In this document: in pieces, positions 58,167-64,000 of the stretch
Numbering within the stretch: position 1 is the stretch's first letter
Layout: the number at the start of each line of letters is the position of its first letter
Source of the DNA: Eggerthellaceae bacterium
Lineage (GTDB): Bacteria; Actinomycetota; Coriobacteriia; Coriobacteriales; Eggerthellaceae
DNA length: 64,000 nt
NCBI GenBank assembly: GCA_022791455.1
Contig: JAAVZC010000004.1
Span: 1 to 64,000 of the forward strand
Direction: 5' to 3'
Notes under the pieces: generated by a model
Databases searched by the model: none
Seen by the model: only the letters and a program-made list of their open reading frames with translations
What the model was told of the DNA's origin: nothing
Position numbers and translations under genes: made by a program

Positions 58167-60806
58167 CTACAGAACGTGATTACGGGCAATCTCCAATGCG
58201 GCATCCAGGCCAGAGGCGTCCTTGCCGCCCGCCTGGGCCATGGTGGGCTTTCCGCCGCCGCCGCCCTTGATAGCGGGCCCCATGGCCTTGATGAGAGCGC
58301 CGGCGTCGAAGCCCTTCGCCACCGCCTCGTCGGTGCCGGCTGCCAGCAGCAGTGGCTTGCCGTCGGTGGTCTGGGCTGCCAAGACAACAGCACCGGGCGC
58401 GCTCATGCGGGAGCGCAGCACGTCCCACATCTGGCGGAGCGCCCCCGCTTCCACCACGCTCACCTTAGCGATGATAACTGAGTAGTTAGCAGGCGCATCC
58501 TGAACCTGTGCGAGCACGGCAGAAACCTGGTCATCAGAGGCCATGCCCATAGCGCGCTTGCCCTTCTGGGTAAGTTCTTTCAAGGACTTCAGGTTAGAGA
58601 CCACGCGCTCGGAAACGTCGAACATCGGCACCTTGAGGGCCGCGGCCGCTTCCTTGAGCTCCGCTTCCACCTTATTCACGTAAGCCAGCGCGCCGTAGCT
58701 GGTAACCGCCTCCACGCGGCGCAGGTTCGCACCCACGCTAGATTCGGAGGTGATCTTCATGAAGCCAATCTCGGCGGTATTGGACACATGGCAGCCGCCG
58801 CAGAGCTCGCGGGAGAAGTCGCCCGCCTCCACCACGCGCACCACATCGCCGTACTTCTCACCGAAAAGCCCGGTGACGCCGCTTTCGCGCGCCGCCTCCA
58901 GCGAGGTTTCGTAAATGGTCATGGGCGTCGCGGCCATGATGGCGTTGTTTGCCACTCGCTCCACTTCCGCCAGTTGCTCGGGCGTGACCGCTTCGAAGTG
59001 GGTGAAGTCGAAGCGAAGGCGGTCCGGCCCCACGTAGGAGCCTGCCTGCTTCACGTGGTCGCCCAGCACCTCGCGCAGCGCGGCATGCAGAATGTGGGTG
59101 GCAGTGTGGTTGCGCTCGATGGCGTGGCGGCGGTTGGCGTCCACTACCGCAACTACCTCGTCGCCCACGTGCAGCGTGCCGCCCTCGTTGCGCACGGTAG
59201 AGACAGACAGACCCTTCTCAGGCGCCTTGGTGTCCAGCACGTATAGGCGGTCTTCGCCGTTCAGAATTTCGCCAGTATCGCCCACTTCGCCGCCCATCTC
59301 GGCGTAGAAGGGGGTGCAAGCCAGCACCACTTCGCCTTGCTGGCCGGCCTCAAGTTCCGGTACCTGCTCGCCGTTGAGCACGATGGCAGCAACCGTGGTG
59401 GCAACCTCCGTCTGGCCATAGCCCACGAACGGCGTGGGGCCCAGCTCCTTCAGCAGCTGAGCGTGGATGCCACCATAGGTGGACCAAGCCGCTTCAGCAT
59501 CTTTCGCGCCGGCGGCACGGGCACGGGCCCGCTGCTCGGCCATGGCCGCTTCGAAGCCCTCCATGTCCACTGCGATGCCCGCCTCTTCGGCAATTTCCTG
59601 GGTGATCTCCACCGGGAAGCCGTAAGTGTCGTGCAGGGTGAAGGCGGTCTGACCGGGCAGCACTGCGCCCTCCAGGCCGTCCAGCTCCTGCTGCAGGTAA
59701 GCCTGCCCCTGGCGCAGGGTAGCGCCGAAGCGCTCCTCCTCGGCCATGATAAGCTTGCGCTCCAGCTCGCGGTTCTCCACGATCTCCGGGTACACATGCC
59801 CCATCAGGCGCACGATCTCGTCAACGTAGTCGTTCAGGAAGTGGCCCTCGATGCCGATGGAGTGGGCCTTCATGATGGCGCGGCGCAGCAGGCGGCGCAG
59901 CACGTAGCCGCGGCCCTCGTTGGAGGGCAAAATGCCGTCGGCAATCATGAAGGTAACCGAGCGGCTGTGGTCGGCGATGATGCGCAGCGCCAGGTCCGCC
60001 TTAGGCTCTTCGCCGTAGACTTTGCCGGAAAGCTTCTCGCCCACCGCCACCAGGCTGCGCAGCACGTCGGTCTCGTAGTTGGACTGCACTCCCTGCATGA
60101 TGGCGGCCATGCGCTCCAGGCCCATGCCGGTGTCGATGTTCTTGGAGGGCAGCTCCTTCAGCGTGCCGTCCTCCTGGCCGTCGAACTGGGTGAACACGCA
60201 GTTCCAGTACTCCAGGAAACGGTCGCAGTCGCAGCCGGGGGCGCAGTCGGGGCTGCCGCAGCCGAACTCCTCGCCCTGGTCGAAGTAGATCTCCGAGCAG
60301 GGGCCGCAGGGGCCGGTGGGGCCGGCGCGCCAGAAGTTGTCGTCCTCCCCCAGCTTTGAGATGTGGTCGGCGGGAACCCCCAGCTCCTTCCAGATCTCGA
60401 TGGTCTCGTCGTCGTCCTCGAACACGGTGAAGTACAGCTTCTCCGGCGGAAGCCCCAGCACGTTCACGGAGAAATCGTAGGCCCAGGCGCACATCTCCTT
60501 CTTGAAGTACTCGCCGAAGCTGAAGTTGCCGAGCATCTCGAAGAAGCTCAGGTGGCGGCCGGTGGTGCCGATGATGTCGATGTCGTTGGTGCGGACGCAC
60601 TTCTGCACCGTCGTGGTGCCGATGTAGGGCGCCTCCAGCTCCTTCTGATGCAGGAAGTAGGGCTTGAACTGCACCATGCCCGCGCTCGTCAGCAGCAGGG
60701 AGGGATCGTCGGGGATAAGCGAGGAGGAAGGCATGCGCTTGCAGCCTTTTTCCTCGAAGTAAGCCAGATACTTTTCACGAATCTCGGCAGTGGTCATATA
60801 TTGCAT
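58167..60806 (-). CDS. alaS: Alanyl-tRNA synthetase
   Basis: 879 residues from MQYMTTAEIR (60806; AAGGA about 10 nt upstream); a GTG three codons earlier has no room for a site. Class II catalytic core with YLAYFEEKGCKRMPSSSLIP and GRHLSFFEMLGNFSFG. The editing domain has the zinc ligands HTATHILHAALRE and CGGCHVSNTAEIG. The C-terminal glycine-rich DHHA1-like part ends GPAIKGGGGGKPTMAQAGGKD. Full length. Confidence 0.97.
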   Translation of the reverse strand: MQYMTTAEIREKYLAYFEEKGCKRMPSSSLIPDDPSLLLTSAGMVQFKPYFLHQKELEAPYIGTTTVQKCVRTNDIDIIGTTGRHLSFFEMLGNFSFGEYFKKEMCAWAYDFSVNVLGLPPEKLYFTVFEDDDETIEIWKELGVPADHISKLGEDDNFWRAGPTGPCGPCSEIYFDQGEEFGCGSPDCAPGCDCDRFLEYWNCVFTQFDGQEDGTLKELPSKNIDTGMGLERMAAIMQGVQSNYETDVLRSLVAVGEKLSGKVYGEEPKADLALRIIADHSRSVTFMIADGILPSNEGRGYVLRRLLRRAIMKAHSIGIEGHFLNDYVDEIVRLMGHVYPEIVENRELERKLIMAEEERFGATLRQGQAYLQQELDGLEGAVLPGQTAFTLHDTYGFPVEITQEIAEEAGIAVDMEGFEAAMAEQRARARAAGAKDAEAAWSTYGGIHAQLLKELGPTPFVGYGQTEVATTVAAIVLNGEQVPELEAGQQGEVVLACTPFYAEMGGEVGDTGEILNGEDRLYVLDTKAPEKGLSVSTVRNEGGTLHVGDEVVAVVDANRRHAIERNHTATHILHAALREVLGDHVKQAGSYVGPDRLRFDFTHFEAVTPEQLAEVERVANNAIMAATPMTIYETSLEAARESGVTGLFGEKYGDVVRVVEAGDFSRELCGGCHVSNTAEIGFMKITSESSVGANLRRVEAVTSYGALAYVNKVEAELKEAAAALKVPMFDVSERVVSNLKSLKELTQKGKRAMGMASDDQVSAVLAQVQDAPANYSVIIAKVSVVEAGALRQMWDVLRSRMSAPGAVVLAAQTTDGKPLLLAAGTDEAVAKGFDAGALIKAMGPAIKGGGGGKPTMAQAGGKDASGLDAALEIARNHVL

Positions 60807-60846
60807 TGCGCGCACATCCTTATCTGATCGGTTGCTGCACTCGAAG

Positions 60847-60867
60847 AAGGCGCCCTCGCGGCGCCTT
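60847..60867. other. Hairpin between AI-2E exporter gene and alaS
   Basis: AAGGCGCC, loop CTCGC, GGCGCCTT. It lies in the 132-nt gap between the two minus-strand genes. It lacks a T-run, so it may be a processing or weak termination site. Confidence 0.4.
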
Positions 60868-60938
60868 CCCCTTGTCCGCCCGCGGCACAGCGCCCGGACG
60901 AATATTGGACTGGAACATTATATAGGTAGCGGTCAACC

Positions 60939-62357
60939 TCAGTCCTTCTTCTTCGTAAAACGGGCGAAGAACGTTCCGAGTTTTCCCGCGCGCTTCTGGA
61001 TGTCCCGCTCGCTGTAGCCGGGACCGGTCGCGTCCGCGAGCGGCTGGGGCACGTTGTCCCGCGCATCCACCGAACCGCTCTTGAACAGCACGCCGTCTTC
61101 CGCCACGATGCGCCGGCCGGTGTGCTTCTCGAAGTAGTAGACGAAGAAGGACTTCGCCACCGCCGCTGCCGGGATGGAGGCGAGCATGCCCACGAGCGAG
61201 CCCATGAGACCGTCCATGGCGCCGCCCAGTGCCGAGCCGATCATCAAGGCCAGCAAGGTAACCGCCGGGTGCACATCGCAGGAAGATTGCATGAGACGCG
61301 GAGACACGAAGGTATAGACGAACTGCTGAATGATGACGGCTGCAAGCACCGCCAAAAGGGCCGCAAGCGGGCTCTTGAACAGCGCCACCAGCGCCGCCGC
61401 CGCACCGCCCAGCCAGGGACCGATGATGGGGATGATGTTGAGGATGCCGGTAATGGCGCCCAGCGCGGCCGCATTGGGGATATCCAGCACCATAAACACG
61501 ATGGCGCAGGCGACGCCAATGATAAGGCACTGGATAATAGTGGCCTTGATGTAGCCACCCATCACGCGGGTGAATGTGAGGTGCCAGAAGTCGGCGTCCA
61601 CGGCGTGCTTGGGGCCAATGAGCAACTTGGTTTCGCGACCGATGGCGGGCAGCTGCAGCAGCACCCAAAACGCAATGACCATGGCGAAGCCGATGGCCAT
61701 GAGGCCGTTGGCGAGTGTGGTGCCCACCCCGACGATGCCCTGCGCGCTTCCCTGCGCCAGCTGGGAGGCGAAATTCGCGGCGCTCGCCTGCACCTCAGCG
61801 ATGATCTTTTTGACCGTGTCGTCTTCCAAGTACACCTTGTACTGGTCGTAGAGGGACATGAACCAATCGCTCAGGCCCTGAATGTAACTGGGCAGGTTCT
61901 GGGCCAGGTCGATGAACTGGTTGTTCAAGCCGAAGACCGGGGAGAACAGCAGGAACCCGACGAGCGCCAGAACGGCGAACATGAGCACGTAAGCAAGCGT
62001 GGTGCCGAGCGCGCGGTTGACACCGCGCTTCTCCAGACCGGAAACCACACCGCGTAGGCAGAAGACGATGATGACCGTCCACAAAATGATGGATGCGGGA
62101 AGCGCCAGGATGTGCAGCAGGTACACGCCCACCGCTGTCAGCAGAATGGCGCCAACTACCGTCCACACGTTCAGAAAACGGTGCCGAGCGCGCTCCACCT
62201 TGTATTCGAGTCGCGCCGTTTCCTCCGGCCCTGCCGTCACCGGGCAGCTGGGCCCGTCGAATTCGTAGCCGAAATCATTCGTGGCACAAGGGGCGGCCTC
62301 AGCCGATTCGGCGCCCTTCGTCATATCGTTGCCGGCGGTTGCCTCGGTCCCGCTCAT
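60939..62357 (-). CDS. AI-2E family (PerM/TqsA-like) membrane transporter
   Basis: 472 residues; AAGGAG lies before the ATG. A hydrophilic ~65-residue N-terminus is followed by about eight TM segments: pairs at 66-88 and 90-108, 118-142, a soluble helical region (about 143-205), then 208-232 and a C-terminal set to about 400 with the family motif ITGILNIIPIIGPWLGG (about 310-326). The C-terminal tail is cytoplasmic and basic. Relatives export autoinducer-2 or act as permeases or antiporters; the substrate here is unknown. It starts 18 nt after the DUF948-like gene. Confidence 0.88.
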   Translation of the reverse strand: MSGTEATAGNDMTKGAESAEAAPCATNDFGYEFDGPSCPVTAGPEETARLEYKVERARHRFLNVWTVVGAILLTAVGVYLLHILALPASIILWTVIIVFCLRGVVSGLEKRGVNRALGTTLAYVLMFAVLALVGFLLFSPVFGLNNQFIDLAQNLPSYIQGLSDWFMSLYDQYKVYLEDDTVKKIIAEVQASAANFASQLAQGSAQGIVGVGTTLANGLMAIGFAMVIAFWVLLQLPAIGRETKLLIGPKHAVDADFWHLTFTRVMGGYIKATIIQCLIIGVACAIVFMVLDIPNAAALGAITGILNIIPIIGPWLGGAAAALVALFKSPLAALLAVLAAVIIQQFVYTFVSPRLMQSSCDVHPAVTLLALMIGSALGGAMDGLMGSLVGMLASIPAAAVAKSFFVYYFEKHTGRRIVAEDGVLFKSGSVDARDNVPQPLADATGPGYSERDIQKRAGKLGTFFARFTKKKD

Positions 62358-62375
62358 CTCCCCGCTCCTTGGTGC

Positions 62376-63068
62376 TTAGTTCTTGGGCGTGGGGATAACG
62401 GTATAGCCGGGGATCTCCGCAGCAGGGGTGTCGGCATCGGTAGCAGTGATAACCGCGTCGGTCATGGTACCGGCGGCCTTGTCCAGCTGCTCTGCCTTGG
62501 CAGCATCGTAGGCGCTGCGCTCTTCGCGGGCAGCCTTGCGATCGGCCATGCGCGTCTTCTGCTGGGCAACGGCGCTGGAGGCGGCATCGGCTGCGGCATC
62601 TACGAAATCGGCCACAGTGCCGGGCTTGCCGGCCTCGGTCTGGCCCAGCTTGACCGACTCATCGGAAGCATAGCGAGGCTTGAACTTCGAGCGCATCTTG
62701 GAAGTAACGGAGCTTACCAACTCAACCGGAGCGGAGGTAACGGTGTCAACCGCGTCCATGGTCTTGGTGACCGAGCCCGTAATCTGCCCCACATCTTCCA
62801 GAATCTGATCCACGCGCATGATCTCGAGGTTCGCCGCATCAACCGTGAGCGAAACGCGATCCATCAGCGGATCCACCTTCGCCGTCACCGGAACGACGCC
62901 TTCCGTGATCTTGTTCACGTTAGCGAGCGTGGGAAGAAGGTCCTTCTCCACATCCGCAACCGTGCCGCGAGCCTTGCGCACCAGCATGGCCAACTCCACC
63001 ACAAACCAGATAAGGGCGATACCCACCAACGCAAAAACGATAGGCAAGAGAATGTCGAAGAAGTTCAT
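62376..63068 (-). CDS. DUF948-like membrane-anchored coiled-coil protein
   Basis: 230 residues from MNFFD (63068; AAGGAGG 9 nt upstream). One N-terminal TM helix (about 6-28) is followed by a long heptad-like region (about 30-115: LLPTLANVNKITEGVVPVTA, VDQILEDVGQITGSVTKTMD) typical of DUF948 proteins. An Ala/Lys-rich helical tail (about 155-200) ends in a Pro-rich terminus. Function unknown; probably structural at the membrane. Next to the AI-2E family gene. Confidence 0.8.
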   Translation of the reverse strand: MNFFDILLPIVFALVGIALIWFVVELAMLVRKARGTVADVEKDLLPTLANVNKITEGVVPVTAKVDPLMDRVSLTVDAANLEIMRVDQILEDVGQITGSVTKTMDAVDTVTSAPVELVSSVTSKMRSKFKPRYASDESVKLGQTEAGKPGTVADFVDAAADAASSAVAQQKTRMADRKAAREERSAYDAAKAEQLDKAAGTMTDAVITATDADTPAAEIPGYTVIPTPKN

Positions 63069-63379
63069 TTCAAAAACCTCCTTGAAGGGCCATAAATGAA
63101 ACCCAACTATAGCAAAACCTCTGTCGATTGTACCCAAGCCCCAGCCAGGCGGCGCACCCCTCGCTTCATACGTTACTTATCTGTATGAGCAAGGTTTCTT
63201 CGTCGTCCAACCCCAGGCAATGTATCCGATAGCCACCAAGCAGGCGGAGGGTCGAGGGAGGGGGTCCGCGCGCAGTTCCGCACGACGTGAAAGTGCCAGT
63301 GGCACTTTCACCAAAGCAGGACTGTTTGAGCACGGACCCCCTCCCCCGGGCCGGAGCCGGACAAGACGAAGGGGAAACG
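63069..63379. other. Intergenic region between rarA and DUF948-like gene
   Basis: 311 nt without a gene, holding the two-stem hairpin element D (63256-63345). The remainder (63069-63255) presumably contains the promoter of the DUF948-like/AI-2E operon; no clear hexamers were found. Confidence 0.5.
63256..63345. repeat. Large two-stem hairpin element D
   Basis: Outer arms 63256-63268 and 63333-63345 (GGGAGGGGGTCCG / CGGACCCCCTCCC) are perfect over 13 bp. The inner hairpin is TGAAAGTGCC, loop AGT, GGCACTTTCA (63288-63310). The flanks AGTTCCGCACGACG and CCAAAGCAGGACTGTTTGAG match element A at 20979, while both stems differ yet remain paired. Confidence 0.82.
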
Positions 63380-64000
63380 CTATTGACCAGAACGGTCGCG
63401 GGCGGTGGATTCTACGCGCCAGGCTTCCCAGCCACGAGGACCGGGCTGGTAGAAGTCGCCCTTCTCAAGCCCTTCAGGGAGATAGCGCTGGTCCACCCAG
63501 CCTTCTGGGTAATTGTGGGGGTAGAGGTAGGCACCGTAGTCTTCCGAGCCGGGACGGTGGCGATCACGCAGGTAGTCGGGCACCGGGCGAAGGGGGCCGT
63601 TGCGCACTTCGCGAAGCGCCGCATCGATGGCGGCTTCCGCCGCGTTCGACTTGGGGGCGAGCGCCAGGTAAATGGCCGCCTGGGCCAGATTGATGCGACA
63701 TTCCGGATAGCCGATCACCTCTGCTGCGCGGAAAGCGGCCTCCGCCACCAGAAGCGCCTGCGGGTCGGCATTGCCGATATCCTCCGAAGCGGCGATGTAC
63801 ATGCGGCGGGCGATGAACTTCGGATCCTCTCCCCCATCGATCATGCGCGCCAGCCAGTAGACCGCGGCATCCGGGTCGGAGCCGCGCATGGACTTGATGA
63901 ACGCGGAGATGATGTCGTAGTGCATGTCCTTATTCTTGTCGTACGGAAGCGCGCGGTGGGGGTTGGAGGTGCGCACCATCGCTTCAGTGATGGAGGTTGG
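63380..64000 (-). CDS. rarA: Replication-associated recombination protein A (RarA/MgsA), C-terminal part
   Basis: The frame is open to the window edge, so the N-terminal AAA+ ATPase is missing. About 206 residues are visible. HYDIISAFIKSMRGSDPDAAVYWLARMI and RMYIAASEDIGNADPQAL form the family's tetramerisation/helical region. RINLAQAAIYLALAPKSNAA and the C-terminal PNYPEGW-like LYPHNYPEGWVDQRYLP are standard. RarA is a clamp-loader-like ATPase acting at stalled forks. Confidence 0.95.
   Translation of the reverse strand, partial: PTSITEAMVRTSNPHRALPYDKNKDMHYDIISAFIKSMRGSDPDAAVYWLARMIDGGEDPKFIARRMYIAASEDIGNADPQALLVAEAAFRAAEVIGYPECRINLAQAAIYLALAPKSNAAEAAIDAALREVRNGPLRPVPDYLRDRHRPGSEDYGAYLYPHNYPEGWVDQRYLPEGLEKGDFYQPGPRGWEAWRVESTARDRSGQ

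Overview
The window is high-GC, with the gene content of an anaerobic actinobacterium of the class Coriobacteriia, most likely family Eggerthellaceae. The signs are a Tat-exported flavoprotein reductase paired with a NapC/NrfH-type multihaem cytochrome, a 12-TM LuxR-type regulator, a cytochrome-b-linked [NiFe]-hydrogenase, rubredoxin, and the aroC-aroK-aroB-aroQ-pepQ order of actinobacterial chromosomes. The genus cannot be fixed from sequence reading alone.

Layout. (1) 1-9505: one uninterrupted minus-strand RHS/YD-repeat surface protein of at least 3168 codons; its C-terminal effector end lies beyond base 1. (2) 9506-12114: an AT-rich divergent promoter region, a 36-codon peptide ORF with a duplicated motif, a DUF2975 membrane protein, a small XRE regulator and a radical SAM/SPASM protein with a PqqD-like N-terminus. 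This is a candidate RiPP-type peptide-modification locus. (3) 12299-20834: ATP-grasp-like protein, DUF1461 membrane protein, gltX, a small membrane protein, mfd and nth. (4) 21113-26670: carboxymuconolactone-decarboxylase-family protein, hydrogenase maturation protease, a membrane protein, and hyaC, hyaB, hyaA. (5) 27003-38843: pheA, an unusual MutY-like glycosylase, a degenerate AAA protein, a HAD phosphatase, a MarR plus heterodimeric ABC exporter operon, a polyferredoxin pair and efp. (6) 38980-50287: an apparent accessory block between efp and pepQ. It holds a LuxR regulator with a flavoprotein/cytochrome reductase, a SipW-TasA-like-LPXTG-BspA surface cluster, rubredoxin and a YczE-like protein. 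(7) 50288-64000: housekeeping genes on the minus strand (pepQ, aroQ, aroB, aroK, aroC, aroE, yqeG, mltG, ruvX, alaS, an AI-2E-family exporter, a DUF948-like protein and the 3' part of rarA).

How the genes fit together. The hydrogenase supplies electrons to the quinone pool. The flavoprotein/cytochrome pair is a candidate terminal reductase outside the membrane, and a NarL-like palindrome lies in front of it. The SipW-type peptidase probably matures the two adjacent proteins that carry SipW-type signal peptides, giving a fibre-like or adhesive surface structure. The aro genes plus pheA cover most of the shikimate-to-prephenate section.

The intergenic DNA carries two repeat classes. One is a short palindromic element (ends GATCCTTCGACT and CAGGATGACAA) at eight sites, three of them as inverted pairs. 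The other is a set of four large stem-loops. Two of these share invariant flanks but have different, compensated stems.

No tRNA, rRNA, CRISPR array or transposase gene was seen.
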